Source: Hippasteria phrygiana (Eukaryota; Echinodermata; Asteroidea; Valvatida; Goniasteridae). Taken from it: a DNA stretch of 64,000 bases. Where the stretch lies: the NCBI GenBank assembly GCA_037893225.1, contig JAZGUH010000331.1, positions 1,116,001-1,180,000 on the forward strand, in the 5' to 3' direction. Every line of letters begins with the position of its first letter. Within the stretch, counting starts at the first letter, position 1. Both the position numbers and the translations under genes were made by a program. The notes beneath the pieces were generated by a model. That model saw only the letters and a list, made by a program, of their open reading frames with translations, did not search any database and was not told the DNA's origin. Below, in pieces: positions 1 to 10,340 of the stretch.

Positions 1-204
1 TAAATATGGAAATAAATAGCAAAATAGGCAATGAGCCACACCATGTCATTGTACAAATTAATTATGCGATGTGTGCAAATCTACTGAAGGTACATTTTAG
101 CTTAGTTATTGTATCAGATTGTAATATATCTTTTAAGAAATGTCTAATTTGCATAATTATAGCCTGACAAGCTTGCTTTGAATATTAATTATGAAAACAT
201 GCCT
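1..204. other. AT-rich intergenic DNA, no feature seen
   Basis: No open frame, repeat arm or RNA-like structure was recognised between the window edge and the first MITE copy. Confidence 0.4.
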
Positions 205-404
205 TTAATCCCTTGCCACCGGTTGCCCCAAATACATGCCAATTGAAAATTGCCACCTGGCCAGTTGACGTCTATTTGTGCCAATCTCTGCACTTTCAAT
301 CCATTAGTGGGGTATTGTGTACGTTATGCTTGGCTGCACAAGCCTCTTGTTTCTATTTTGCTTGGCTGCACAACCCGGCCTGCAAGATCGCCCTAAACAA
401 GGCT
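205..404 (+). mobile_element. TTAA-type MITE, family A, diverged copy 1
   Basis: First of five copies in the window (others near 1175, 7815, 17150 and 27661). Shared landmarks are CCACCTGGCC..TGACG, TTTCAATCCATT..TGG.TTATTG and GCTTGGCTGCACAA in the same order. The left edge reads TTAATCCCTTG and the right edge AAACAAGGCTAA, decayed versions of the TTAACCCCTTG / CAAGGGGTTAA termini seen in better copies. No coding capacity. Confidence 0.6.
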
Positions 405-589
405 AAAAGCCACTCAAAGTATGGAGCTACAAGGAAAAAGAAATCAAAGATGGAAGAGATAGGAATTAACATTCCTCTTGAAACAGGATAGATCATAAGA
501 TGAAGGAAAACATGCACGATGCAAATAGTTCCACAGAGATACAGAACGAGGAAAAAGCTATTGTCATAGCTTTTTGTTCTACATCTAGG

Positions 590-1172
590 TACAGTCAGAG
601 TATATTGGTGGGAACAGTATTCCATATTAGTAGACGTATAGTTGTCTTGGTAAAGGATAGCATCGGGAGGTAGATATTTCCGAGCTCGATAAAGACAACC
701 AACTCGCATGGAAGCACTTTTGGCAATACCTGTGATATACGTCTCCCAACTAAGTTTAGGGGAGATTACAAGTCCAAGAAGACGTAGGTCATGCACCTCA
801 GGCAAAAACAAGGGACTCATATGAAGTGAAGGAATGAATCATCTCTAGATCGAGACAAAGACAACAATTTAGTTTTCTTTGCATTGAAGGTTACCAGCCA
901 GTCGTTCCCCCAAATCAACACACTCTCCAGGTCATTGCCGAGTGAAGCACCCACTTCATTGCGAGAAGTACATGTACTAGAAGAATTGGAAGATACACTG
1001 TAGAGTGTAGAGTCATCAGCATACATGGCAAGCTGAGACAAAACATTATCGGGCAAAAAAACCAAAAAGAGGGTTGGACTGAGAACCGAGCCCTGAGGTA
1101 CACCGGAATTGACAGAACAAGTAGAAGAAGGTTGCCCTTCAAGCAGCACCTGAATGAAACCTGAGGTCAAGG
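590..1172 (-). pseudogene. Non-LTR retrotransposon reverse transcriptase fragment
   Basis: Minus-strand translation shows the RT core: SGVPQGSVLSPTLF (motif B region), then AMYADDSTLYS with the catalytic Y-A-D-D box, then LVTFNAKKTKLLSLS and, after a frame change near 820, RLLGLVISPKLSWETYI and YRARKYLPPDAILY. This order (GVPQGS, YADD, N..KT, LG..I...LSW) is that of Jockey/CR1-type LINE RTs. The endonuclease, the N-terminal RT and the 3' end are missing. A frameshift splits the frame and the reading breaks up below about 590, where MITE copy 1 begins. It is a dead, 5'-truncated relic. The exact clade cannot be fixed from this piece. Confidence 0.8.
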
Positions 1173-1174
1173 GG

Positions 1175-1358
1175 TTAACCCCTTGCGTACAGATGACGCC
1201 AAATGGTGCCAAAAAACAGTGCCACCAGGCCGGGATGATGCCTTAGGCCGCTATTTGTGCAGTTTCAATCCATTGTTGGATTATTGTGTATTCACGCTTG
1301 ACTGCACAATCACATTGCGGCTATTTCGCTTGGCTGCACAGGCCACCCCGGGTCTTCT
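1175..1358 (+). mobile_element. TTAA-type MITE, family A, copy 2 (5' part)
   Basis: Starts with TTAACCCCTTGCGTACAGA directly after the LINE fragment and continues through GCCACCAGGCCGG, TTTCAATCCATTGTTGG and CTTGGCTGCACA. The conserved right end (CAAGGGGTTAA) is absent. Directly left of it, CAAGGGG shares the same TTAA, giving a short palindrome that may be the relic of a second copy. TTAA plus CCC termini suggest a non-autonomous piggyBac-like element. Confidence 0.7.
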
Positions 1359-1429
1359 TTCTTTTCGTATGATCCCTAATGGATCTGGTTGCTGAGATTG
1401 GCCGACCTAAGTCGTTGCCCTGTAGCCAC

Positions 1430-1643
1430 CCGGGAGGTTCTTCAGCACGGCCACGAAGTGCGAGAGGAAAGGAAGAAATTCTCAGTTTTAGAGGTGGGAG
1501 GAAAACCCCAACGTATATGGGGAAAACCCACGGAGTCAAGCAGGGACTGAGAACCCAATCCACATACTGACCCGGACAGGATTCGAACCCGGGCCACAGA
1601 GGTGGAAGGCGAGGAAAGAGCCACTACGCCAACCTGACTCCCG
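1430..1643 (-). mobile_element. tRNA-headed SINE with Deu-like core, copy 1
   Basis: Read on the minus strand it begins GGGAGTCAGGTTGG with an A-box-like TTGGCGTAGTGG and a B box GGTTCGAATCC (pol III internal promoter). The body has CCGTGGGTTTTCCCC and GGGGTTTTCCTCC followed by TCTAAAAC, which resembles the Deu domain shared by SINEs of vertebrates, amphioxus and sea urchins. Two further copies occur at 27545-27960 and 32511-32797. The 3' tail of this copy is diverged. Confidence 0.75.
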
Positions 1644-1855
1644 TGCCGCCCCGGGTTAATGCCATATTTTCTTTTCTTTTTTAGGAGCATCAGCAAATGA
1701 TCAGTACAAGTCCTACTGATGAAGGGTTACATTTAATGGTCACTGCATAACTATCCTTCACCGTTGGAATCAGTCTCCTGACGACAAACAGAGCGCTTGT
1801 ACTGTTAGAAATCGTTGTGTAAAATGTGTGTAATAATGACACAGTAACAAGTTTT

Positions 1856-1978
1856 CTAAACTGGGATAATGTTGTTGCAGACAAGATCTTTCAATTCCTG
1901 CTGGTTCCATCCGCAAAGATTGAACAAATCAATTTGTTTGGCCGCTACAGCGGCTTCAGCAGGACTGTTAGCTGCCAT
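1856..1978 (-). CDS. Small ORF, possible first coding exon of an unknown gene
   Basis: A 40-codon minus-strand frame starts at an ATG with a good context (AAGATGGCA), begins MAANSPAEAAVAAKQIDLFN and ends at TAG. The Ala-rich start and the later NQQELKDL stretch look like a real N-terminus. I do not recognise the protein and see no downstream exon. It may equally be a chance frame or a transposon fragment. Confidence 0.2.
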   Translation of the reverse strand: MAANSPAEAAVAAKQIDLFNLCGWNQQELKDLVCNNIIPV

Positions 1979-2399
1979 CTTGGATTTTCTCAAAACTCAC
2001 TTTGAAAAAACGCAAGTGCAAAATTGATCTTCGGGACCTGTTCTTTACACATCAACTTCTTTTTTTTCCAGAAATTAACATTGTATGAGTTAATTATATA
2101 TTTAGGTTAGTTGAGCAATCTGTGTTTTAATTGTACGAAAAAATCAAGTTGAAAAATGTTTACATCGTTTACATGGCCAGTCGGACATATTCATCTATCT
2201 CCTAATACATAGTAAAACAATGAAATTTACATCATGATCAAAGGGTTCAATCGCAAAAGCACTTTTAATGACATCGCTCTGATGCACATTTTCACCGCAC
2301 GACCATTTTTATGAATGGGCTTTTGCGTGTGTAGCAGAGCGTCACTGCCAGACTGACTGTGCACTGTCCGTGACGTGCCTAGTAATAGATAGTATTATA

Positions 2400-2725
2400 C
2401 TACTTCCAGAACTGTAAGGTTTTCACAAACCTTACAGAGGTTTTCACAAGTTTACCTTACAGAGACACATATATACTGCTGTGGGAGAAATATTTAATTT
2501 TTTGCAGGAGCACTAACTCTTGTCACAAAATTTTCTGCCCCAACATTTCACATGCATTATCTTGACATGGCCATGTACCCGTAGGTTTCCTGGTTCAATT
2601 TCTTGAAATGTCATTCGAAATGGTGAAATTTTACAAAAATATCGCTTACCAAGACCACAGCTATCACCACTCAGAGTTTAACATAGTTTGTTGTCAACAG
2701 AAGGCACCTTTAATTAACTCCACTC
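2400..2725. repeat. Left arm of a large imperfect inverted repeat
   Basis: This stretch is the diverged reverse complement of 8011-8055 plus 8683-8915. Shared landmarks read inward from the left end are CCAGAACTGTAA, CTGTGGGAGAAAT, GGGGCAGAAAA (as complement), the CTTACCAAGACCACAG block and TTGTTGTCAACAGA. It is the outer frame of the nest that ends near 8915. No ORF. Confidence 0.7.
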
Positions 2726-2806
2726 ATCAAATTTGAAATTCCCAAGATTCATCCAGTAAAATTCTTAAGAATTCCCAAGGCAATGACAAACACTGTACAA
2801 ATAATA
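2726..2806 (+). repeat. Left half of a split dispersed repeat (family R)
   Basis: CCACTCATCAAATTT..AAATTCCCAAGATTCATCCAG and AGAATTCCCAAGGC match the first half of the intact copy at 59145-59330. The matching second half is about 4.9 kb away at 7698-7805, so the sequence between is an insertion. Confidence 0.7.
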
Positions 2807-3180
2807 TACCCAAAGAAGTTGTACATAACCCAAAGACGAGGGATTGTGGAAAATTTGGGCATAGAAAAATCCAACTGAACAGAGCACACTGGGTCTGGCC
2901 GTCGCCATGCATGTACATGTAGTCCAAACTGGCCTACAATGCATACACTTCTGGCAAGTGGATATTTACGATTTTCCAAAGCTGTGAGCATCGGAAGTGG
3001 AAACAAATTACAGCCATATTTTGACACGTTTACATGCAGAATGTCGGCCAGGTATGTCATTGCAGGCTTCAGTAATATACCCAAAGAAGTTGTACATTCC
3101 CCAAAGATGAGGGATTGTGGAAAATTTAGGCCTCAAAAGTCCGGCTGAACATAGAGAACTATGACTGTACCATTTCTTAC
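2807..3180 (+). repeat. Direct repeat pair of about 90 bp
   Basis: The word TAATATACCCAAAGAAGTTG starts two diverged copies (about 2810 and 3073). Each continues with GTACAT, CCCAAAGA.GAGGGATTGTGG and AAAATTT.GG. No coding sequence seen. Confidence 0.6.
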
Positions 3181-3211
3181 ATTTATATGTTTTACGTTTA
3201 CCCATTGGTAT

Positions 3212-3860
3212 TTGGGTCTGTCCACACTAAAGGGACCATTTAGCATCAAAAGATAGCAATGGGAGTAAGACATGGAAGAGGGACATCAAATCAAGTATTT
3301 TGCCCAAATGTTTTTCTGATGCTTTCCAGAGCTGTTAGTGATCACACTGACATAAAAAATAGGATAACACTCAAGATATACATGTATAAGAAATTAGAGG
3401 GTCATCTTCAAGACATTATGTTTGTAACATGGACGGACATTTTTTATCATTGACTGGAAAAATAAAAGAGGAATTTAGTAACATTCCAAAATATTGGTCA
3501 GTTTACATCTCTAACAATGTCAGGATTGTTATCAGTGGGAATTATGACAAATTTTGAGGTATTTTAACAAATTAAGATCTGATATAGATTATGTTCAAAC
3601 ATGGACGGACATTTTGTGACAAATGTCCGTCCAAAAATTGTACACGTTTGATATGTTACAAACATAATATCTTGAAGATGATTCCAGGTCTAACTTTACT
3701 CCTTTAGATGTTGATTATTTTGCTAAAACAAACTTGTTGATGGGTACTGAATGTATTGTGACAAAAATCAATGGAAAATTATTTTATGTAATAACTACAA
3801 TCTGAAATTCTCCTCCCATGTCACACCAAATGGGGTCATTAGTGTGGATAGACCCACTTC
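3212..3860. mobile_element. TIR element of about 650 bp, non-coding
   Basis: The ends are inverted: GGGTCTGTCCACACTAAAGG on the left and, as reverse complement of the right end, GGGTCTATCCACACTAATG. Inside are repeated ACATGGACGGACATTTT units, one of them facing its complement AATGTCCGTCC. No transposase frame, and no convincing target duplication could be read. Confidence 0.6.
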
Positions 3861-4261
3861 TTGATATCGTTTGTTTCATACGCTGTTGTCATTGACGAAT
3901 AAACTACTGTTAGAAAGCAAATAGTGTCACACTTATTTATGACAACAGAGTTCTCGTGCAAGTCAACCAAGTTCAGAGCAGCCAGCAAAACCTCGAGTCC
4001 AGCACTTCATACTGCACTTGTATCGCATCCAATCTGTAGAAATTAGTACCCGGCATGGTGGTGCAGAATAGTCTAGACCAAAGTCGACTAGTGCACTGAT
4101 GCTGTTTTTGCTGTTCTCTTGAAGTTTTAGTTCAAGTAAAAGTTTTGTTAAACTGACCGAAAAACTTCCGTCCAATCATCCTGAATCCCATTGTTGAACT
4201 CATCAGATAGTTTACTTCACAGACTCATCTGACAGGCTCTTTTTGTAGCGACAGGCTCTTT
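3861..4261. other. Non-coding flank with short tandem motif
   Basis: No recognisable gene. Near 4228-4277 the unit GACAGGCTCTTTTTGT..CGC occurs about 2.5 times in tandem, directly before the pol relic. No LTR could be demonstrated on this side. Confidence 0.4.
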
Positions 4262-7203
4262 TTGTCGCGACAGGCTTGCGTCGCTCTTGGCTTGATATCC
4301 TCCGAGTTCCCCACTATTGGAGAGGTACACAAACCCGGCAGTACCAAAGTCTCCTCCTCGGCAACTACACCGATGCCCGCACCAGAATCCTGCATCACCC
4401 ACACCTGCAAAAGCCCTCGACGCCAGGCACCATCACACCCCCCTACATCCCTTCCGTTCCCGGCAACGGAAGAGAACCGAGAGAGGCTCGAGCAGTGGCT
4501 ACTTGAGCGCTACAAATCTAGCACCTTCAACGTGTGCGAGCACCAGTCACTTCCCATGATGTCTGGACCCCCGGTGCGGCTCATGGTAGACCCTGACGCT
4601 CGACTGGTCGCTCACCACACACCAATCCCAGTCCCTGTGCACTGGCGGGACAATGTGAAGGCCGGCCTTGGCCAAGATGTGCGCCTCGGCGTCATTGAAC
4701 CAGTCCCCATTGGCACACCCATTACTTGGTGCCACAAGATGGTGATTTGCGCCAAGAAGTCAGGCAAACCCAGACGCACGGTCAACCTCCAGCCACATAA
4801 TTGTCACGCCGTTCGCGAGACTCGCCACACCCAGTCTCCCTTCCACCAGGCACATGCAATCCCACCCCACACACGCAAGACCGTCTTTGACGCATGGAAT
4901 GGCTATCACAGTATCGCCCTAGATGAACAGGACCGCCATCTCACAACATTCATCACTCCATGGGGTCGCTATCGGTACCGCCTCGGGAGACGGCTACAGC
5001 CACCGCTTTGATGAGATCGTTGCTGACATCCCGCGGAAACCCAAGTGTGTGGATGATACCTTAATGTGGTCCGACACAATTGAGGAGGCATTTTTCCAGG
5101 CAGTCGAATGGCTTGACATCTATGGCCGCAATGGAATCACACTGATCTCCTCCAAGTTCACGTTCGCCCAGACTTTCGTCGAGTCCGCTGGCTTCGAGAT
5201 TACTCCAACCTCTGTTCGTCCCTGCCCTCGCTACCTCGAGGCCATCCAGAACTTTCCTATGCCACGCAACATCACTGATGTTCGCAGCTGGTTCGGCCTG
5301 GTTAACCAGGTCTCCGATCCTACGCCTTTGCCTCGGCCAAAGGGATGCTGTCCTTTCGCGAACTCCTCAAACCCGGCACCCGCTTTATATGGACAGATAA
5401 ACCGCCTCTTTGAAGAGTCAAAATCAGTGAAATCTACAAAGGGGTGGAAATCTTCGACAAGAGCAAGCCAACCTGCCTCGCCACCGACTGGAGCAAGGAG
5501 GGCATTGGGTTCTGGCTCCTCCAGATGCACGGTAGCTGCCCCTCCTCCAAGCACTTTTGCTGCAAGACTAGCTGGAAGATTACACTTGTTGGGAGTCGAT
5601 TCACTTCTGGGGCGGAGTCCCGATATGCTCCAGTGGAGGGGGAGGCACTTGCGGTTGTCGATGCACTCGACAAGGCGCGCCACTTTGTCCTCGGCTGCTC
5701 TGACCTCATCATTGCCGTGGATCACAAGCCCCTCCTGAAAACATTCAGTGACCGGTCCCTCGACGACATCCCAAACCCTCGCCTCCGCAATCTCAAAGAG
5801 AAGTCTCTGTGCTACCGCTTCGGTGTCGTCCACGTGCTCCATGCTGTGGCCGACGCGGTCTCCCGCCATCCAGTTTAATAGTGAGCCCATGCCGCTGGGC
5901 CTCCCAGATGATGTTGCGACTGTGCTTAACCCCTCTGGCCAGATCACCCAACAAGGGCTGCCACACGACTTCCTTGCTGCCCTCCGCACTCATAGCAAGG
6001 ACACCACCCAGATTTGCACCCCGGCAACCTCCCAGCCCACCGAGGTGATCACGTCAATAACATTGGACGATGTACGCCTCACTACAACCAGCGACCCTTC
6101 AATGTCAAGGTTGCTTGAGGTGATTGTGGATGGCTTCCCCGAGCTCAGTGGTGACCTTCCCTCTGAACTCCGTCAATATCACCAGTTTCGTGACGGCCTA
6201 ACCACTTTTGATGGGGTAATCCTCTACAATGACCGCAAAGTCATCCCCACCTCCCTCCGCAACCGAGTGCTTCAGGCCTTGCACTCAGCCCACCAGGGCG
6301 TCTCACAGATGTGCTCAGGTGCAGAGTCCTTATTCTTCTGGTCAGGCATGATGCCAGCCATCACAGAGATGTGACCGCGTTGTTCGCCCTGCAACCGCAT
6401 GGCACCCTCACAGCTGTGTGCACCGCCTACCCCTCCCATCCAAACGGCATACCCATTCCAATGCCTTGTGTCCGACTACTTCCACTACCGAGGTCGGAAC
6501 TACTTAGTGGCCGTAGACCAATACAGCAATTGTGGAGGAAGCAGCCAATGGTGCTGCCGGGCTAATTGCAGCCTTGCGACACATCTTTGTGACTTACGGC
6601 ATCAGCGACGAGCTAACATCAGATGGCGGCCCAGAGTTTAAGTGCAGCCAAACGGTAACATTCCTACGCAATTGGGGCGTCAACCACTGCACGTCATCGG
6701 TCGCCTTCCCCCACAGCAATTGTCGTGCAGAGGTGGGAGTCAAAACTGTGAAACGTCTCCTCACAGACAATACTGATGCTGCTGGCACATTGAACACTGA
6801 CAAGTTCCAGCGGGCCATGCTCCAGTACCGCAACACCCCCGACCGTGACACACACCTCTCCCCTGCCATGTGCATATTCGGACGGCCCATAAGGGACTTT
6901 ATCCCCATCCACCCTGGCAAGTACCAGCCCCACACAACATGGCGGGAAACCCTCTTCTCTCGGGAGGAGGCACTGCGCAACCGTCACATGCGTACTGCTG
7001 AACGCCTCTCTGAGCACACCCGAACCCTCCCTCCGCTGATCATCGGGGATTGTGTCCGCATCCAGAATCAGACCGGCCCCAACCCTACCAAGTGGGACAA
7101 GACCGGAATTGTGGTCGAGGTGCGCCAGTTTGACCAGTATGTGGTAAGAGTGGACGGCTCTGGACGTGTCACACTTCGTAACAGGAAGTTCCTACGCAAG
7201 TAG
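4262..7203 (+). pseudogene. Degenerate Ty3/Gypsy-type pol (RT, RNase H, integrase)
   Basis: Pol domains appear in order but in several frames. The RT (about 4590-5180) has PVHWRDNVKAGL, GVIEPVP, MVICAKKSGKPRRTVNL and then CVDDTLMWSDTIEEAF (the YxDD box decayed to CVDD). The RNase H (about 5450-5880) has CLATDWSKEGIGFWLLQ, RYAPVEGEALAVVDAL and HKPLLKTF. The integrase (about 6110-6980) has a SAHQGVSQMCSGAESLFFW zinc-finger region and then [15 protein letters not shown] and [17 protein letters not shown]-terminal [22 protein letters not shown] resembles the GPY/F module. An RT segment around 4990-5030 is deleted, and frameshifts near 4985, 5440, 5750 and 6380 kill it. Gag and protease are absent and no LTR pair was found. 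GC content is higher than in the flanks. Confidence 0.9.
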
Positions 7204-7697
7204 AAATTTGATTGGGAACTTCTCCATCGATCGCCGGATACGCGTTGTGCATGCCAAGAATTGTGCTGTCCTCAACCTCTGTTATTGCAGCCTTTCTGGA
7301 CTTCTGGTTCATACATGTAGGGAACAATTATACCGACTTCATCCCCATATGTTCATTTTTTTCTGAGTCAGATAGGGACAAATTTTCTTCTGAAAACTTC
7401 TGATAATTTTGCCATGTTTCTCGGTTTGGTCGTGCACGCGCTATACACATCGCGCATGCATATGGCTGGCCGGCCTTCCACTCATTCTAGTGCTGACGTC
7501 ACGGTTCTGACATCCGGGCTACTTGTGTAAGTGAGATTTTTTAGGGGCGGGGCAACCGGCTCAAAATGTTGCACTTAAAATGGTTTGTATTACAATAAAA
7601 ATGCAAAAGTTCAATTAAATATTTATTTATTACAACTCTAAACGATGTATTCTTCCATTTCTCAGAGTTTTGTTTTCTATTTCAGTGACCCTTTAAC
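7204..7697. other. Non-coding sequence after the pol relic
   Basis: No gene recognised. This is probably the 3' part of the inserted block whose left edge is near 2807. No inverted or long terminal match to the left edge was visible. Confidence 0.4.
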
Positions 7698-7805
7698 AGA
7701 GCACTAGAATATAAGCACTTTGCGCATACATTGTGCAATCCATATTTTTCCCCACCAAAATTCCCAAGATCTTGGGAAAAATCCCAAGGAGTGGCCACTG
7801 GTCAA
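7698..7805 (+). repeat. Right half of split family R repeat
   Basis: CAATCCATATTTTTCCC, TTCCCAAGATCTTGGGAAAA and TCCCAAGGAGTGGCCAC match the second half of the intact copy at 59145-59330. It is the partner of the left half at 2726-2806. Confidence 0.75.
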
Positions 7806-7810
7806 TCGTG

Positions 7811-8010
7811 TTATAACCCCTTGCGTACGGATGACGCCATATGGCATCAAAAGAAAGTGCCACCAGGCCGGATGACGCCATTTGTGCAGTTTCAATCCAT
7901 TGTTGGATTATTGTTTGTTACGCTTGACTGCACAAACACATTGTAGCGGTTCGCTTGGCTGCCAGAACCCCGACGTCTCCCGTAAAACCGTACTCAAGTC
8001 AAGGGGTTAA
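7811..8010 (+). mobile_element. TTAA-type MITE, family A, copy 3
   Basis: Runs from AACCCCTTGCGTACGGATGA to CAAGGGGTTAA, with the family landmarks CCACCAGGCCGGATGACGCC and TTTCAATCCATTGTTGGATT inside. It sits exactly where the right arm of the large inverted repeat begins, so it inserted at a TTAA there. The left arm shows TTAATTAA at the matching place. Confidence 0.8.
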
Positions 8011-8061
8011 ACCGCCCTCTGTCGACAACAAACGATGTCAAACTCTGGAGTGGTGAAACCT

Positions 8062-8682
8062 TATTCTGGTTCCCAGACCAAAATATTCCGACTATTTCTG
8101 ATGATATATTAGGTCCGGTAGCCGCCAATGCCACGTGACGAAAAGTGGCAGAATTCTGCCACTTTCCGAAAATTTCTGAAGTTTTCCGAACTTGTTTTCG
8201 GTAACATTCGGCTGTTTACGTTGATATTCGCAATAACAAAATGTCTGTCAGACCCGTTACAGATCCTGAAATTTGAAGGAAAGAGTTCCATATCCGGCCA
8301 TCACTTATTTTCCCTAAATATGACTTAAAAACTACAAAAAAGTGTAAATCTGATTAAGAAACACAAATTTAGGAGGGAAAAAATTTCAACTTATTCTTTG
8401 AGACTTTTTCTGTCATGGCCCATAGACTTTGTGCAAGAGGTCTAAAGTGATGGCCGGATATGGAACTCTTTCCAATTTGAATTCTCAATTATATATAAAA
8501 ACTGTATCAATGCCACACTCTTGCAGTATTTTGTCGACTGGATTTTGCAATAATATTAAATTTGAATGATGCCACTGACGTCACTCGACTGAAACACTAC
8601 GTCATGATCTATTTTAAACCGTGGTAGCTACCTGACCTAAGATTTAGACGTCAGGGAATCTTCAGGTCAGGGAACCAGACTA
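8062..8682. mobile_element. 621-bp TIR element with 9-bp target duplication
   Basis: The ends are TATTCTGGTTCCC (left) and GGAACCAGACTA (right), flanked by the direct repeat GTGAAACCT at 8053-8061 and 8683-8691. The homologous uninterrupted arm near 2660 carries this site once (as GTGATAGCT), which confirms an insertion. The termini resemble those of the 178-bp element at 15225. A 9-bp duplication would fit Mutator-like or Merlin-like transposition; this is inference. It contains a younger MITE at 8278-8473. Confidence 0.8.
8278..8473. mobile_element. 196-bp hAT-like MITE, family B, copy 1
   Basis: Inverted termini GGAAAGAGTTCCATATCCGG and its complement CCGGATATGGAACTCTTTCC. The flanking 8-bp direct repeat AATTTGAA lies at 8270-8277 and 8474-8481. 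An 8-bp duplication is typical of hAT. A second copy is at 9421-9636. No ORF. Confidence 0.9.
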
Positions 8683-8915
8683 GTGAAACCTGTGGTCTTG
8701 GTAAGCGATATTTTAGTAAAATTTCACCATTGCGAGTGACATTTCAAGAAATTGAACCTAACCTACGGATACATGGTCATGTCAAGATAATACATTTGAA
8801 ATGTTGGGGCAGAAAAGAGAGTTAGGGCTCTTGCAAAAAATTTCTCCCACAGCAGTTTATGTGTCTCTCTCTAGGTTTACAAACATTACAGTTCTGGAAG
8901 TACATGTAGTTTTAT

Positions 8916-9420
8916 ACAACACCTGAATAAATCCCCGTCATCTTATTGGTGGATCGTTGATCATGTGTCATTGAATTATTTGTCCCATCGCACGGCGTGG
9001 GCCCATCGCATAGACGTTCTATGCAATGGTGAATAGAACATCCATTCCAGTACAGTACAGTCACATAATTGGTGGCGGTATACCACAGCTGTCATTCACA
9101 AAAAATGGCGGACGATGTTCGCGAATTACTGTTTGTTCTCTACCACACGATGAAATATCGGAACTCGTAGGTGATCGATGTTGATGCTGCTATAGCACAA
9201 AAAACAAATTAAATACGCAAACGATTAGATGAATTTGCAAGACATGCAGGGAACAACAATTGAGCTTTAACTGATTTAGAACTTTTTATCGCGGTTTTAT
9301 GAGCGATTTATTCAGACATTATATAATTTACAAATAATGAAGGTTTCACATTCATGGCATGCAATGGAAAGAATAATTTCATTCGGTGACAGATGGAATG
9401 TTTCATTTCACTCGGCTTTG
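8916..9420. other. Non-coding DNA with one exon-like start
   Basis: At 9103 an ATGGCGGACGATGTTCGCG frame of 21 codons (MADDVRELLFVLYHTMKYRN) ends at a TAG that overlaps a possible donor (CTCGTAGGT). It may be a chance frame or part of an old element. Nothing else recognised. Confidence 0.25.
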
Positions 9421-9636
9421 GGAAAGAGTTCCATATCCGGCCATCACTTATTTTCCCTTAATATCATATGACTTAAAAACTACCAAAAAGTGTAAATCTG
9501 ATGAAGAAACTTGAATTTAGGAGGGAAATTTTTAAAACTTTTTCTTTGAAAATACTTTGACTTTTTCTGTCATGGCCCATACTCCATAGACTTTGTGCAC
9601 GAGGTCCAAGTGATGGCCGGATATGGAACTCTTTCC
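9421..9636. mobile_element. 216-bp hAT-like MITE, family B, copy 2
   Basis: The same inverted termini as 8278-8473 (GGAAAGAGTTCCATATCCGG), flanked by the perfect 8-bp direct repeat CGGCTTTG at 9413-9420 and 9637-9644. Two copies with different flanks and perfect 8-bp duplications support a hAT-type element. Confidence 0.9.
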
Positions 9637-9671
9637 CGGCTTTGCCTCGTGGAATAGAACATTCCATCCCT

Positions 9672-9756
9672 TACAAAAATCTCCCATGCAAAACCCCATG
9701 GGAATTGCATGGTGAATTGCTCACCATGGGAATCACATGGGAGGTTTTTGTAAGGC
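9672..9756. repeat. Short foldback repeat
   Basis: CTTACAAAAATCTCCCATG on the left is inverted as CATGGGAGGTTTTTGTAAG on the right, with a second nested CCCATGG inversion between them. It forms one long hairpin. No ORF. Confidence 0.7.
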
Positions 9757-10037
9757 TGTTGCACTCATAAACATGATCCTTATATTACTCCTAGTAAAGT
9801 CCTAGAATAAATTTCAGTGTTGCAACTGGTCATTTTCTGGGACTTTTCGGGCGATGTAATCCGAATACCTTGGACCCAACTTATCGCCTTTTTTTTTTAA
9901 CATTGGGACATAATTGCCAGATGTACATGTCTTGAAGTTGAAGTTACTTGGACCATGCTTGGACCTTCTGCTAGACTAAACATGCTATTTAAAATGCAAC
10001 AGGCATATAGCCTAACGTTAGATAGGGCAGGCTTATA

Positions 10038-10125
10038 GTGCGAGTAACTTGGACCCTCGATCTATCGCCTTTTTAAACAAATGTTAAAAAAGGCGATAGC
10101 TAGAGGGTCCACGCGTTACTCGGAC
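10038..10125. repeat. Foldback repeat left of the THAP element
   Basis: CGAGTAACTTGGACCCTCGA and TATCGCCTTTTT are mirrored by AAAAAAGGCGATAG and GAGGGTCC..CGCGTTACTCGG. A related single arm (CTTGGACCCAACTTATCGCC) lies at about 9871. This probably belongs to the terminal region of a foldback element. Confidence 0.65.
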
Positions 10126-10146
10126 CATGGAGGTTCTTCCTCCATG
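10126..10146. repeat. CATGGAGG palindrome, site 1
   Basis: CATGGAGG..CCTCCATG hairpin inside a longer CGGACCATGG..CCATGCTCGGAC context. The same palindrome recurs at 10763-10785 and 61770-61794. Confidence 0.7.
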
Positions 10147-10174
10147 CTCGGACGAGGCACCTCCATGCTCGGAC

Positions 10175-10195
10175 CATAAGCCTTATCGCAAATAG
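10175..10195 (+). repeat. Left terminal inverted repeat of the THAP/SAP-SWIM element
   Basis: CATAAGCCTTATCGCAAATA followed by G; identical, inverted, at 14942-14962. Confidence 0.85.
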
Positions 10196-10340
10196 AAACC
10201 GCAAAGCGTCATGGGAAATTTTTTGGAGCAACGCAACGCTGCAGCGACAGAGGGCGCCACCGCCGCACGGTGAAAACGTTTCCTGCACATGCAATCCACT
10301 TGTCGGTGTATTTTGTCTGAAATTTTGACATTCTTTCGTG

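Larger units (their letters stand above)
8011..8915. repeat. Right arm of the large inverted repeat (interrupted)
   Basis: Complement of 2400-2725: TCGACAACAAACGATGTCAA, CTGGAGTGGTGA, then after a 621-bp insertion CTGTGGTCTTGGTAAGCGAT, GGGGCAGAAAA, TTTCTCCCACAGCAGT and ending TTACAGTTCTGGAAGTA. The left arm reads straight through the insertion point. Confidence 0.7.

Noticed and set aside
5231..5989. 252-codon minus-strand frame
   Set aside because: Antisense shadow of the RNase H part of the Ty3/Gypsy pol; GC-rich sequence keeps it open by chance.
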